A stretch of DNA of 64,000 nt from Phascolarctos cinereus (GCF_002099425.1 NW_018343992.1:1238001-1302000), one strand, 5' to 3'. Counted from the first letter of the stretch, positions 21,955-32,599 are shown. Program-made: numbers and translations. The notes: generated by a model not told the origin, from the sequence alone.

Positions 21955-22180
21955 ATTTTTTTTTAAACAGAAATCTATGTTTTCTCTCCCTCCCATTCCC
22001 ACCTCACTGGGGAAAACAAAAAGAAAATAAAAACAAATTTCTTTGAACAAAATATGCCTAGTTAAGCAAAACAAATTCCCTCTATGGCTATATACAAAAA
22101 TACGCATTTCATTCTGCACACTAAATCCATCACTTCTCTGAAATGGATTGTGCATTTCATTATTGATCCCCTACGTCCTT
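21955..22180 (-). mobile_element. L1 3' UTR fragment, antisense
   Basis: Starts with a T-run, then 'tctccctcccattcccacct', 'gaacaaaatatgcctagtta', 'agcaaaacaaattccc' and 'cattctgcacactaaatcca', the antisense order of a marsupial L1/HAL1 3' region. Confidence 0.6.
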
Positions 22181-22486
22181 TTCTTTGCATCCTTAATTCA
22201 TCCTCCTTTTTTTTTTCCCAAGGAAATGAGTGGCACTGGAAGTAAGGGGTGGACTTATATTTCATCTATATATGATGGTTTTTCAAACGCCCTGCACATG
22301 AACAAGAACAATAATATATATCAACAAATAAGGAGTCTCTTGGTGAGGTGCAGAGTGGTGAGGAAGGTATCATTGGACCTGCCTGTTCCTCTCTTGCAGG
22401 ATCTTAGGACATTGGTTGTCTTTAGTGTCTTTAATTTTCTTCCTAGGTAGGTGGCTGCCAAGTCTACATCTTTAGTCTTTGCAGAA
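22181..22486. other. No recognised feature
   Basis: May include a diverged continuation of the L1 fragment. Nothing firm is visible. Confidence 0.35.
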
Positions 22487-22650
22487 TAATAGGATCATAG
22501 ATAGAGAGCTTGAAGGGGCCTTTATGAGCCAATTGGTCCAATCCCCGCATTTTATAGATAAGAAAACTGAGGCCCAGAGAAAGCAAATTATTTTGGCAAA
22601 GTTATAAAGATAGTAAATGGTAGAGCTGGGATTCTGACTCTCATGTTGCA
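22487..22650 (-). mobile_element. MIR/MIR3 SINE, antisense
   Basis: Antisense landmarks 'ggatcatagatagagagctt', 'cattttatagataagaaaac', 'tgaggcccagagaaagc' and 'ggtagagctgggattctgac'. Confidence 0.7.
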
Positions 22651-22769
22651 TCTTCATCTAAAGTTGTGGATTTTTATTTCCACCAATCTAATCACTCAGT
22701 CCATGAACGCCATTGGACAGAAGTTCCTTCTTTATGGCAGCCTCCCCCCACCCCCACATCTGTGTACTT

Positions 22770-23030
22770 CATTCACTGCCTCAGACAAACTGACACCCAG
22801 GAAAGGCTTTAGCTTAAAAAGACCAAGGTCGCCCCCTGCAGCTGGTGCCATTGCCAGTAGTTTTGACCTATGTCTTGTCACTGGACCCCAATGACTGTAG
22901 GAGAGAGTGAAACTGATGACTTTGAAGCACTCTGCCTCACTTAAATCCAATTCACTTGTAAGTCAACACATCGCCCTCCTGATCTCATTGGTCCTCTTCA
23001 AAGACAAAGGACAAACAACAACAAAAACTA
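22770..23030 (+). mobile_element. RTE-tailed interspersed repeat, short form, copy 3
   Basis: Collinear with 21570-21832: 'gcctcagacaaactgacacc', 'aggaaaggctttagcttaaa', 'cctcacttaaatccaattca', 'ggtcctcttcaaagacaaag' and a terminal run of CAA units. The CAA tail shows orientation. Confidence 0.7.
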
Positions 23031-23154
23031 GGCTGCCTCATTGATTCACTTCTCCCAAAGTGATTAATTTATAAAGTGTTTACTAATGCCCTTAGGTGCT
23101 AGCCTCTCTCCTCCACATATAAAATAAATAGAAGCTAATAAGTACATGCTCTCT

Positions 23155-23235
23155 CCTCCAACAATACACGTACTTCTTGAGGGCAGGAACTACCTCATTT
23201 TTGTCTTTGTATACCTAGCACCTAGGATCTTAAGT
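23155..23235 (+). mobile_element. L2 3' tail, left part (split)
   Basis: Contains 'acttcttgagggcaggaact' and 'ctttgtatacctagcaccta', the L2 3' UTR. It breaks at about 23235 and the natural continuation appears at 23903-23940, after an antisense L2. Confidence 0.6.
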
Positions 23236-23902
23236 TCTGGTAAACATTTAGTAAGTGTCTGCTACATGCCAGGCACTGTGCTATAGCTGGGGATACAAAA
23301 AGAGGCAAAAGACAGTCCGTGCCTTTAAGGAGCTTACAATTTATTGGGGGAGGGGAGGGTTGGGAGGCATGTGGACAAAATGCGAACAAATATATATGAA
23401 GCGGGCCATATATGGGAGAAATAGGAAATAATTTAACAGAGGAAAGGCAGAATTGAGAGGTTGGGGAAGGCTTCCTTCCGGAGGTGGAATTTTGGGATTT
23501 AAAGGAAGCCAGTCAGGTCAGTAGTTATAAAGAAGGGAGAGCATTCTAGACATGGGGCAGAGAGACTGCCCAGAGGAGGAAGGTGTAAGAAGACTGGAAA
23601 AGTAGGAGGGGTCTAGGTTATGAAGGGCTTTGAACGTCAGACAAAGCATTTTTGCATTTGTTCCTGGGGGCAGTAAGAAGCTACTGCAGTTGATTGATTG
23701 TGGTGGATGAGGGGAGCAGACTAGTGTTTTAGGAAAATCACTTTAGTGACTGAATGGAAGATGGATTGGAGTGGAGAGAGAGACTTGAGGCAGGTTGCCC
23801 CACCAGCAGGCTATTGCGATAACTTGAGGCATGAAGTGATGAGGGCCTGCAGTACAGTCGGGGCAATTAGAGAAGAGAAGGCAGCACATTTGGGAGATGT
23901 GC
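23236..23902 (-). mobile_element. L2 LINE 3' region, antisense, nested in an L2 tail
   Basis: Inverted L2 3' end: 'acatttagtaagtgtctgct', 'atgccaggcactgtgctata', 'ggagcttacaatttattggg', then 'ggaggtggaattttgggatt' and 'aatcactttagtgactgaat'. About 660 bp, closely parallel to 43828-44520. Confidence 0.8.
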
Positions 23903-23942
23903 CCAGATCATAGGAGATACTTAATAAATACCTGTTGATTGT
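23903..23942 (+). mobile_element. L2 3' tail, right part (split)
   Basis: 'catAGGAGATACTTAATAAA' type terminus (23909-23930) followed by 'tacctgttgattg', which completes the L2 3' end begun at 23155-23235. Confidence 0.55.
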
Positions 23943-24224
23943 CTTACTAATTAAATTAGGTAAAATGTAAGAAAAGCAGAAACATCCCTCACGTTACATA
24001 GATATAGACTGTGTATCTCATAGACCAATCCTCTCCCAAAGTCAGAAATTCTTCCCAGGATGAGGTCTTTGTCCCCAGCCCCAGTTGCTGGGGCCTATTC
24101 CAAATGACTGTCATCACAGGATGGTGGGGTTCTGTGTCCATTCATAACCATCCCAGGTTCCAGTAAAACTGGTTTGGTATTTGTGGTTATTACATAGCTA
24201 ATTTAGGGTGCCATAGAAACCTTC
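23943..24224. other. No recognised feature
   Basis: Ordinary DNA with no gene or repeat recognised. Confidence 0.35.
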
Positions 24225-24480
24225 CCTGACACACTCCTCCCCCACTCCCAATCCCCATCAGACATGATCTTTCCTCATACAGGCCTCACAGAGCATTTTG
24301 TTCCCCTCTTAAGTATTTTGTATTATAGTTATTTGGGTATCTCTCTTATTTATTTTATTTACCTACTAGATTTTCAGCTCCTTGAGGGCAGGGATCATAG
24401 TTTAACTATTTTTAATAGTTTCCACAGTGCCTGGCATAGTGTATTCTACATATATTTGCTGTATTAAAGTAAATTGAATC
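24225..24480 (+). mobile_element. L2 3' end
   Basis: Standard L2 3' UTR: 'ccttgagggcagggatcata', 'cacagtgcctggcatagtgt', ending 'atatttgctgtattaaagta'. The upstream part, from 'cagacatgatctttcctcat', fits less well. Confidence 0.6.
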
Positions 24481-25405
24481 AAGGATATAAAGAAAAAAGA
24501 ATCAAGGACTACAGAAACCTCTGGTCTCCTGAAGTGGAAAGGAAGGAAAGAAAGAAGACAGAGGCAGCAGGGTTAAGTCTGCGATTGTGGTTAAAATTTT
24601 TCTCTGTCTCTTATTCCTCTCACTTCAAGCAATTAGCCTCAAACTTAAAGCTTTTAAGTACATTTAATAGCCTCCTACTCTACCCTCACATTAAGGAGGT
24701 CTCTCAGCTATAGAGCAAGAAGAAATCCAGAGGCAATCATTGTCTGGGAAGTGTTTGCGTATAAACTCACTGAAGGTGCTCAGAAAAGCATCAAACAAAA
24801 TTAATGTGTTCCTTGATTCCTGGAAAAAAAGTTTCACTTCAGAAAGAATTTTGAGCTGTGGCAATTTGAAAATCATTTAAGTAGCATGCTATTCATTTCT
24901 GGATTCAACTTTAGCAGACCCTGATGAAACATCACACCAGAAAACTAGATGGATGAGTTCCCACTCTCTGAGCTCCTTGTCTATTCTTAAGACAGCACGG
25001 TAATAGCTGGCATTTATATAGCCTGCAGATAACACCAAAGAGAGTATGTGATGCTAATGCTGAATGCAAATTACTCAAAGAACTCCTGGCTCTGTATATC
25101 TGAACACAATTGCAGGCTTTGGTGTTCAGATTTAGGCTCCAAGTTAGGTGCAGTATGTATTTCCGTTGGCTGTATAGGCATTAGCATATAACGGTCCAGC
25201 CACCCCTTGCTTTTCCAGTAACGGTGAGGTAAAGATCAAGACAAGGGAGTAGGCCTGACAATTATCTTAATCGCTATCCTACACTTTGGTTCTTTGATGG
25301 AGCTAGCATTTCATTGAAGTTGGTTCTTTTATCACTAGTGCAGATGCCAACCCTTCAATGCCTTCTTAATGTGTGTGAACCTCATTCATGACTTCCCAGA
25401 AATCA
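24481..25405. other. No recognised feature
   Basis: About 0.9 kb without an identifiable repeat or exon. Composition is more balanced than the flanks. A candidate region to test for cross-species conservation, but nothing is visible directly. Confidence 0.35.
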
Positions 25406-25409
25406 TCAG

Positions 25410-25690
25410 TGTATTGTTGTTATTGTTGTTCACCCTTCATTCTCAAAGAGGCCCAATGACATCACAAGGGTGATGTCTTGACTTGCACATGAATTGGATA
25501 CAGGTGAGACAGAGCTGTGCAGAGTCATCAGCCTCACTCTCTCCTCCAAAGTCAAAGAAGTCCAGTGGTAGGACAAAAGTCAAGATAACTGGGCGATGGT
25601 CCAGGATGCAATAGGTGACCTTGGCCTTTCTAAAGTACGTCTTTCCCAGGTCTCGGTTTGTCTGAGGACACACCCATTCAATGACTAAGG
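25410..25690 (-). mobile_element. RTE-tailed interspersed repeat, short form, copy 4
   Basis: Reverse complement of the 21.6 and 22.8 kb copies: TTGTTGTTATTG-like start (the inverted CAA tail), 'gatgtcttgacttgcacatg', 'gtcatcagcctcactctctc' and 'ggtctcggtttgtctgagga'. The 5' end of the element lies near 25685. Confidence 0.7.
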
Positions 25691-25985
25691 GTTAGGCAAG
25701 AGTTGAGACAAAAGGTGGCTCAATGTACCATCACAAAGATACCAGAAGACTTCCTGTGTTTGATCTTGTTATTTTAGGAGCACAAATATACCCCTCGATC
25801 TGTCCATCTCTTATATCTCATTCTTACTCTGTGGCCAGCTCCTCTTTCCCAGTCAAATAAGTCCTTTAGGAGAACTTTCATGCAGGTCATTGTTGAAGCT
25901 GTGCTATAGCCTTCTTGCTCCCATTACTCATCTTTTCATTAACCTGCAGGTTAATTTTACTTTTTGTCCTGAGTTCGTGGCACTC
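25691..25985. other. No recognised feature
   Basis: No repeat or gene motif seen. Confidence 0.35.
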
Positions 25986-25989
25986 TGTG

Positions 25990-26240
25990 ACTTGAAGTCA
26001 TGCAGTGAATGGAACTGAAATAAAGTCTCTAGTGCAGTGCCCAAGGGATCCATGGTTTGGCCTTGTGCTGCTTAGTGTTTTTGTCAATGACTTAAAGGAA
26101 TAGATAAAGGTATACTTATCAAATTTGCAGATAATGCAAAGCTAGGAGGAATAGATAATATGCTGGATGCAAGATGAAAGTTCCAGAAAATTTTCTATTT
26201 TTTAATTTTTACTAACTAGAACATTGGGGCAAATGCAATA
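25990..26240 (+). mobile_element. L3/CR1 LINE fragment, RT region
   Basis: 'ggccttgtgctgcttagtgt', 'tttgtcaatgacttaaagga', then 'atcaaatttgcagataatgc' and 'aaagctaggaggaatag'. This is the CR1/L3 'F-V-N-D-L ... K-F-A-D-D-x-K-L-G-G' segment. Here the second catalytic aspartate codon reads as asparagine (GATAAT). Old and frame-broken. Confidence 0.65.
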
Positions 26241-26284
26241 TGATGAAGAAATAAACATCAAGTCAAACAATTGGGCATAAAAAA

Positions 26285-26435
26285 AATCAACTTCAGAAGA
26301 CAAAATGAAGGTATGATGAGATTAATCGATTTGCCCACAATGACGAGATAAATGGTAGGTCCAGATTTTAAGCTTAGGTCCTCTGACTCCACATCCAGTA
26401 TTCTTTCCAACTGACCACTCTGCCTGCCAGAAAAA
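26285..26435 (-). mobile_element. MIR fragment, antisense
   Basis: Contains 'gatttgcccacaatgacgag', 'taagcttaggtcctctgact', 'ccacatccagtattctttcc' and 'accactctgcctgcc', the antisense MIR head half. Confidence 0.6.
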
Positions 26436-26531
26436 AACAAAATCAGGATTTGAACTGATATCCTTTATACCATATAGCCTGCATACTTCTCGGTTCTGGA
26501 ATTATCAAACTTTGGCCCACTTACTCTGGGG

Positions 26532-26775
26532 AAGTAGGAGCAAGTAGGTGGCTCAGTGGATAGAGTCCTGGGCCTGCAGTCAGGAAGACTCCTCTGATTG
26601 AGTTCAAGTCCAGCTGAGACATTAACCACATGACCCTGAGCAAGTCACTTAACTCTGCTTCAGTTTCTTCATCCACAAAATGAGCTGGAAAAGGAAATGG
26701 CAAACCACTCAAATATCCTTGCCAAGAAAACCCCAAATGGGGTCACAAAGAGTTGGACATGACTGAAAAATGAGC
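26532..26775 (+). mobile_element. MAR1-type CORE-SINE
   Basis: Head 'agtaggtggctcagtggata', CORE 'ccacatgaccctgagcaagt', 'tgagctggaaaaggaaatgg', 'aagaaaaccccaaatggggt', tail 'agagttggacatgactgaaa'. Full length. Confidence 0.88.
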
Positions 26776-27030
26776 AAACTCTGTGGAAGGAGGCCATTGA
26801 ATATGAGGTTAGTCCAAGTCAAGGCCATTCTTTGTAGGCCTTTGCTAGCTTCCCATTGCTTTACTGCTTCTTATGTCCTCTTCATTCACTCCATAAGCTT
26901 TGAAAACTTTCGAGGATCCTGGATTTTGTCATTCCACACCTGGACAGGCCATCTTCGCCAATTGTTGTTAATTAAAACAATGACAAGATAACACCAGAAT
27001 TTGGTGGCCTACCCATTGTGATGATGATGC
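26776..27030. other. No recognised feature
   Basis: Unassigned DNA ending in the (AAT)n tract. Confidence 0.35.
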
Positions 27031-27061
27031 ATAATAATAATAATTAATAATAATAATAATA
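27031..27061 (+). repeat. (AAT)n microsatellite
   Basis: About ten AAT units adjoining the MIR at 27060. Such ATT/AAT tracts commonly grow from MIR 3' ends (compare 36655-36700). Confidence 0.85.
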
Positions 27062-27255
27062 CCTGACTTTATATAGTGCCTTAAAGTTTTCAAAGAACTC
27101 CGCATACATTTGAGCCTCATAATAACCCTGTGAGGTAGGTGCTGTATTTTATAGATGAGGAAACAGGGTAAAAGAGTTTGCTATTTGCCCATGCTTATAC
27201 AACTAGTAATTATCAGAAACAGGATCTGATATATCATCTCCCTGATTCTAGCCAC
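27060..27255 (-). mobile_element. MIR SINE, antisense
   Basis: 'ctttatatagtgccttaaag', 'aataaccctgtgaggtaggt', 'tagatgaggaaacagggtaa' and 'acaactagtaattatcagaa' give the antisense MIR order. Head truncated. Confidence 0.7.
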
Positions 27256-27855
27256 CATGTCACAATGCACATCTGTGCCCAAATGATCTTCTCTGAACGT
27301 AGCTGGCCTGGTCCTAGGATACAGACATACAGATATCTAGCCTTTCTAGATATTCTAGTTCACTTATATACCTCTGAAATCCCTTAATAAGGTGGGAGAA
27401 AGGAGACAGAGACAGAGGAGATGTTCTTTAAAGGAAGAATGCAGTACTAAGGCGACATTTCATTCCATAAGAGTTTTTGGCCCTGAATCCCTAGAGAAGA
27501 TCTATAGTCATGGCTAGAGTTACCTTCATTCTTGAACTTGACCATCTTACATATCTACATGGGAATGTTTTTGGTCCGTAGATCTGAACAGGTTCTACAA
27601 AGGGGTACCTGAACCCTTACATGTATGCCTGTAGGGTTGCTTTCAAAGGGTGGTTATCAAGGTATTACCAGTCATGGGTGTTTGTCCCTGGGGCTTCTGG
27701 TGACATGCACAGACTTTTGGGTGGGGCTCAGAAACGTTATTTTGACATGTTCTTTCAAGACTGTTTCTCTTCACAGCTTAGGATCAAGTACTTCCGATAT
27801 CCACCGTGTTAAAGCGAAGCTAAAACTATAAAATGATCTGACAGTGCCCTGTCTG
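27256..27855. other. No recognised feature
   Basis: About 0.6 kb with no clear repeat or gene. Two overlapping ~65-codon frames near 27621-27831 have no motif support. Confidence 0.35.
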
Positions 27856-28440
27856 ATGTTTAAAAAATTTGAGAGACGTAATTTCTGTGTAATTTAATCA
27901 TTTTATTAATAACATTAGTGTGTTTATTAAGTAAATGATGGTCATTTGGCTATCTCTCTCTTAGACTAAAGAATCATGGCAAGCAGGCTTTGGAAGAGGA
28001 GTGTTCCTGAGAGAGGAAATCAGCTCTGATTGGTTAATAGTTAACATAAGAATGAATATTACAATAAGGGGCTAAACCTGTTCAAATGAACTTTGATTAT
28101 GCTATTTACTTTTTTTTTTTTTTTTGCTTTTTGGTGAGGCAATTGGGGCTAAATGACTTGCCCAGGGTCACAAAGCTAATAAGTGTCAAAGGCCACATTT
28201 GAACTCAGGTCCTTCTGACCCCAAGGCCAGAGCTGTGTCTACTGCACCACCTAGATGCCACCTATGCCATTTACTTTTAAGCTACTCCCAGCCTTGGGAA
28301 ATCTATTCAAAGAATTTATCTCCACCCAAACCAGAGTTGAACACAATGGCTTCCCCTCCTTGGTGGGATCTGAAAAAGATTATTAAGAAAGTTAATCCAA
28401 TCTCATTATCAGAATTGTCCTTCAAGTGACTGAACTTTTG
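27856..28440 (-). mobile_element. LTR-like repeat fossil, copy B, split by a SINE
   Basis: Sequence on either side of the SINE at 28115-28262 belongs together. The right part (28279-28440) shares blocks with 20830-20970. The left part has 'taatcattttattaataaca', which on the minus strand supplies AATAAA-like signals. I suspect an antisense LTR fossil but did not find definite termini. Confidence 0.35.
28115..28262 (-). mobile_element. WSINE1-like SINE, antisense, with target-site duplication
   Basis: T-rich start, 'ttttggtgaggcaattgggg', 'gacttgcccagggtcacaaa', 'tttgaactcaggtccttctg', ending 'ccacctagatgcca'. TATGCTATTTACTTTT at 28099-28114 and TATGCCATTTACTTTT at 28263-28278 flank it, a 16 bp duplication with one mismatch. 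Confidence 0.9.
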
Positions 28441-28704
28441 AAATCAGGACTTTAGAAAAAGCTGGGAACTCTGGATCTCCCGAAATCATTGGTTATTAAT
28501 AATAATCTCTCTCACCTGATAACAGTGGTATGCAATCCTTCCATCCAAAAGGCCTTTGACCAAATCTTTTTAATAATGCCATGACAGACTGATTTTAACT
28601 GAGCCCAGAGGTTCAGGTCAAAGCTAGTCTGACTCAGAGTAAACTGGAGTGGGGACAAGTGGAGTTAACCTTTGGTCAGTGATGAAGATGAACAGCAATG
28701 TACA
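28441..28704. other. No recognised feature
   Basis: May be further sequence of the LTR-like repeat. Unassigned. Confidence 0.3.
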
Positions 28705-28880
28705 ACAGTGGATGGGTCATTGGAGTTAGAACCAAGATGACCTGGGTTCCACTCCTACCTCAGATACTTGCTAGCCATGTGACTGAGCATTTCATCTCTC
28801 CGTGCCTTTCTCCCTCATGCTATAAGATACAGTGCTTAAACTTGAGGGCTTCTAAGGTACCTCCCAGCTTTAAATCTAAG
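28705..28880 (+). mobile_element. MIR3-like SINE
   Basis: 'cattggagttagaaccaaga', 'ttgctagccatgtgactgag', and terminal 'acctcccagctttaaatcta' follow the MIR3 order. Confidence 0.65.
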
Positions 28881-29450
28881 AACTGACGCTAAGTACTCTC
28901 AGATTCATTTAACTCCTCACTCTTTTTTCTTATGCATCTCTTGTAGCAATTTCCAAATCAAGAAATGCATTAATATACAAATAGTAGTTTAATCTTCCTC
29001 TACATAACAGTGAAGTAGACTTCTCTCATGCAAAATAAAACCTAATTAGATGTCTTTCTTTCATTATCACAGTTCAGCAAAGAAAGAAGCACAGCATGCC
29101 ATGGAACTGGTGGGAAGGATGTCTAAATATTTCCACTGCATAGCATCTAACACTACATAGGACAGGAAAGCAAGGGAATGCAAGCATGGCACATGACTTT
29201 TCCCTTAAGATGTAGAAAAAAAGTAAAAGAATGCAAATAGAAAGAAATACATAAATACATTCAAGGAAAGGCTCATTTCCCCAGATGTGGATTTCAAGAG
29301 CAGGAACAATGACAGCTGAAGAAAGATTCTCAGGCACAGTCTCACTAGCAGATCCTTTAACCAGTTTCCATAGCTCACACTCCCTGGGACTAGGGCAGGC
29401 TCTGGTGCATTCCCAAGGCTGGTTTTCCCCCTTGCCCACAGTGAGCCAGT
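28881..29450. other. No recognised feature
   Basis: A 128-codon minus-strand frame (29074-29460) has no domain; its hydrophobic stretch near the middle is from A/T-rich DNA read in reverse. Not called as a gene. Confidence 0.4.
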
Positions 29451-29451
29451 C

Positions 29452-29500
29452 ACCAAGCATTTATTAAGCCCTCAATATGTGCCTGGCACAGATGGAGACA
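29452..29500 (-). mobile_element. L2/MIR 3' terminus, antisense
   Basis: 'aagcatttattaagccctca' and 'atgtgcctggcaca' are the inverted L2/MIR 3' end. Only ~50 bp remains. Confidence 0.5.
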
Positions 29501-30220
29501 GAATCAAAGAGACATTTCAACCAGAGAAATTCTGCACTCTCTATTTAGAGAACTAGGCCAGGCCCAAAAGAGACACATGAAACAGTAAGAAGCAGACTCC
29601 CCAGATGACTTCCAAACATATCACATCCACGCTGCAAATAGCTCTTCTCTGTTACCCACCTCCTACTCCCTTGCACCAAAGGGAGCGACCTTGATTGATC
29701 AACAGATCATCACAAAACTACTGTCCTGATGTTGGCTCTTTGTTCTTTGGACGGCAGTTGGGTGTCCAGGAGAAAGCAGATTGCGATTTGCCAGCGTATA
29801 GAGACTTGCTGATCCAGTGAGGCCTGCTCCCCTTCTCTGCCAGCTGTTGGAACTTGGAAGGTAGGTGTGCTTCCACGTGCTTCTATTTATGCTTCTGCTC
29901 CCTCTTGAGCCTTCTCCTCGCTAAAGTACCACATTAATGCTGATCTGAAGCCTCTACAATAGTATATGCTTTGGAACGGCCTCCCTTTGTGTTTATAGAT
30001 GTAATTGATTTGTGGAAGATAGATGGGGAAAGGGAAACAAATCTATAACAAATGTAACTTTCAAAATATTCTGCTAAAAAGGTCACCTAGTCTACATGCT
30101 GAAAAAATACAAAAGGCTTTTTTTCCATAGAAGCCTTCTTCCTTGTACATAAACTGACCCCTCCAAAATAGATGAGCATCCCTGGTTTCCTGAAGAGACA
30201 TGGAAAAACATGAAGAGGTT
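29501..30220. other. No recognised feature
   Basis: About 0.7 kb with comparatively high GC (29600-29930) but no CpG clustering, exon or known repeat recognised. Worth a conservation check. Confidence 0.35.
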
Positions 30221-30224
30221 TATA

Positions 30225-30430
30225 AAGTGATTGACATATGCTATTTTATTGGATACTCACAACAACCTAGGAGGGAGGTGTGCTTATTATCCCCTGGTGG
30301 AGATGGAGACACTGAGGCTAAGAAAGCCTAATTGGCTTGTTGAGAGACACATAGCTGGCAAGTGTCTGCTAAAGGTTTGAATTCAGCTCTTCTTGATTCA
30401 GGTCTGGCGTTCAAAGTATCGCTTGGCTGC
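30225..30430 (-). mobile_element. MIR SINE, antisense
   Basis: 'ctcacaacaacctaggaggg', 'cttattatcccctggtggag', 'gagagacacatagctggcaa', 'aagtatcgcttggctgcc'. Near full length. Confidence 0.7.
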
Positions 30431-30690
30431 CTTAGTTGTATAGCCAGCTACCTGGGAAAGTAGATGGACAGTAGAATACATCTTAGAGTCAGGAAGAACT
30501 AAGTTCAAACCCTACCTCAGACACTGAGTGACCCTGAGCAAGTCACTTAACTTTTTGTGCCTCAGTTTCCTCATCTGTAAAATAGGAATGTTAGTACTTA
30601 CCTTACAGGGTTGTTCTGAAGAGCAAGTGAATTAACATATGTAAAGTGCTCTGTAAACCTTAAAGAACTATATGAATGCTAGCTATTGTA
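30431..30690 (+). mobile_element. MIR SINE
   Basis: 'agtcaggaagaactaagttc', 'agtgaccctgagcaagtcac', 'cctcatctgtaaaataggaa', 'cagggttgttctgaagagca', then 'gtaaagtgctctgtaaacct'. It lies head to head with the antisense MIR just upstream, so the pair could fold back in RNA. Confidence 0.75.
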
Positions 30691-30795
30691 ATTAATATCA
30701 TTGTTATTTAAAAGGAATTTATGATCTATACTCTAGTAACTTCCATGCAGTAGGTTCTGTTCCTGGACTTAATTTTACCAGGGTAATCCCTATAG

Positions 30796-31050
30796 CAGGA
30801 CAGCTGGGTGGTGCAATGGATAGAGTGCTGGGCCTCAAGTCAGGAAGCCTTATCTTCCTGAGTTCAAATCTGGCCTCAGATGCTTACTAGCTGTGCGACC
30901 CTGGGCAAGGCACTTAACCCTATTTGCCTTAATTTCCTCATATGTAAAATGAGCTGGAGAAGGAAATGGCAAACAACTCCAATATTTTTGCCAAGAAAAC
31001 CCCAAACAGGATCGTGATGAGTTGGACACGACTTAATAATAACTAAACAA
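30796..31050 (+). mobile_element. MAR1-type CORE-SINE
   Basis: Full length and well preserved: 'gctgggtggtgcaatggata', 'actagctgtgcgaccctggg', 'tgagctggagaaggaaatgg', 'aagaaaaccccaaacaggat', 'agttggacacgacttaataa'. Confidence 0.9.
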
Positions 31051-31340
31051 TGCCAGTAGCACATGGTGCATTCTCTTTCCATTATGCAGAGAAACAACAG
31101 AGCTTCATTTTGACCTCTGACCTTCCCCAGCACTTCCCCGTCTTACAAATTATTGGTAAGCCCCTAGGTAATGTGTGTTTTAGGAACTTCTAAAGAGTTA
31201 TGGCCAGCTGGTACTAATAACTAGCACTGACAGCTGGTAGCTAGTGGAGGTTTGCATAATCCCAATTCCAAAGAAGAGTAAATAAGAGAGCCAAGTTAGC
31301 TCTAGGACAGGTAGAGAATAATTCTTAGAAAAATATAAAG
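31051..31340. other. No recognised feature
   Basis: Short unassigned spacer. Confidence 0.35.
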
Positions 31341-31344
31341 TCAT

Positions 31345-31543
31345 AGAATTGTCAAACTCTCCAGTGTGGCCTGAGCCAGATTAAAATGAGATTGGGAAAT
31401 ATTTAACAACATAAAAAAAATACAACAAAATCTAGATGATACTAATATGTGATTTTTTAAGTAATTTGTGTCTTGCAAGGATCCTTTTATACAGGCTAGT
31501 GGCCCTCATTTTTATTTAAAAAAAAAAATAATATCCCCCGCCA
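31345..31543 (+). mobile_element. MITE-like repeat, copy 2
   Basis: Starts near 'attgtcaaactctcc', then 'gggaaatatttaacaacata', 'aaatacaacaaaatctagat', 'caaggatccttttatacagg', 'ctagtggccctcatttttat', ending near 'aatatccccc'. Collinear with 10372-10556 and the inverse of 53305-53440. Confidence 0.55.
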
Positions 31544-32229
31544 CTTAATTGAGCCCAAACTCTCATTAAGAAGGTTGGATTTGTTACAACATACCACCAG
31601 AAAGTCTTCGGTCTCCTGGAATTAGAATGAGGAGATCTGGATGTAAATTCTGACTACAGTATTTACTATCAGTGTGTCACTTCACAAGCTTTTCTTCCCT
31701 CGTTTATACATAAGTATATACACATAACTTTTCAATGTAGTGACCCATATTAATGGAGCCTTTTTCACTGCAGGATTATTTTCCTGAGGCTATTATTCAT
31801 GGCTATGGCCAATAGATTTGTCACAAAATTTAGTTATATAGTTGATCCTTGGTTATCTTAGTGAATGGAGGGAAACAATAAGACAAATAAGGTAATTTGT
31901 TGTGGACAGTCCAATCCAGGGCATTCTTGTATGCCATAGTGAGTTGATGAGTCCTGAAGAAAAAAGAAAATGTTATGCCGGCATCTTGCTGTTCCCTGAA
32001 CAAAACAAGTGACAAGAGCATTTTCCAACATCCGTTGTTTCAACTGAGTTCAAAGACAAACCACAAAAATAAAAGAAATGGTTTAGATGGTTCTATTTCA
32101 TTTGTTTACACTTTAGCAATAATGAGGTTGTTTTTATTTAAAATTATCCAAATAGAAAGTTAATGTTTAAATGTAGTCCCCCTGTGGGGCCTGGAATTTA
32201 ATGTGATGAACTCTTAAGAAAAAATGTAA
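31544..32229. other. Mostly unassigned; weak MIR remnant at 31615-31700
   Basis: 'ggagatctggatgtaaattc' and 'cagtgtgtcacttcacaagc' hint at a very old MIR. The remainder shows nothing recognisable; short frames in 31830-32163 have no support. Confidence 0.35.
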
Positions 32230-32239
32230 ACTTTAATAA

Positions 32240-32345
32240 GAGTTTATTCAAGTGGTGTAATGGAAAAGAGCACTAGATTTGCGATTGAGAGATGAGGTTC
32301 AAATGCTTACTTTGACACTAATGGGCTTCCTTATCTTCATGTTAT
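32240..32345 (+). mobile_element. MIR3-like fragment
   Basis: 'aagtggtgtaatggaaaaga', 'gcactagatttgcgattgag' and 'gttcaaatgcttac' are the 5' half of a MIR3-type SINE. Confidence 0.5.
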
Positions 32346-32399
32346 AGCCAGAAAAGTCTATTAAAAAAATAAACTAAGAAAGATATAGGTTAACTAGGA

Positions 32400-32595
32400 A
32401 GGTCATAGGATCATAGGCTTCCCGGCAGAAGAAACATTGGAAAGAAAACATACATGCACCATTTTTACAGATGAGGAAACTGAGACACAGAGAAGTTATG
32501 GTGCTTGCCCAATGTTAGGCACAGGTAGTAAGTTACAGAGTTGGCATCTGAACTCAGGTCATTTGACTCCAAATCCAGTGTACTTTCCTATTATA
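32400..32595 (-). mobile_element. MIR3-like SINE, antisense
   Basis: 'gtcataggatcataggcttc', 'ttttacagatgaggaaactg', 'acacaggtagtaagttacag'-type and 'tgactccaaatccagtgtac' in antisense order. Confidence 0.7.
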
Positions 32596-32599
32596 TAAG

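Noticed and set aside
29074-29460. 128-codon minus-strand frame with a hydrophobic segment
   Set aside because: No recognisable motif. The hydrophobic run comes from A-rich DNA read in reverse, and an overlapping minus-strand frame is equally open.
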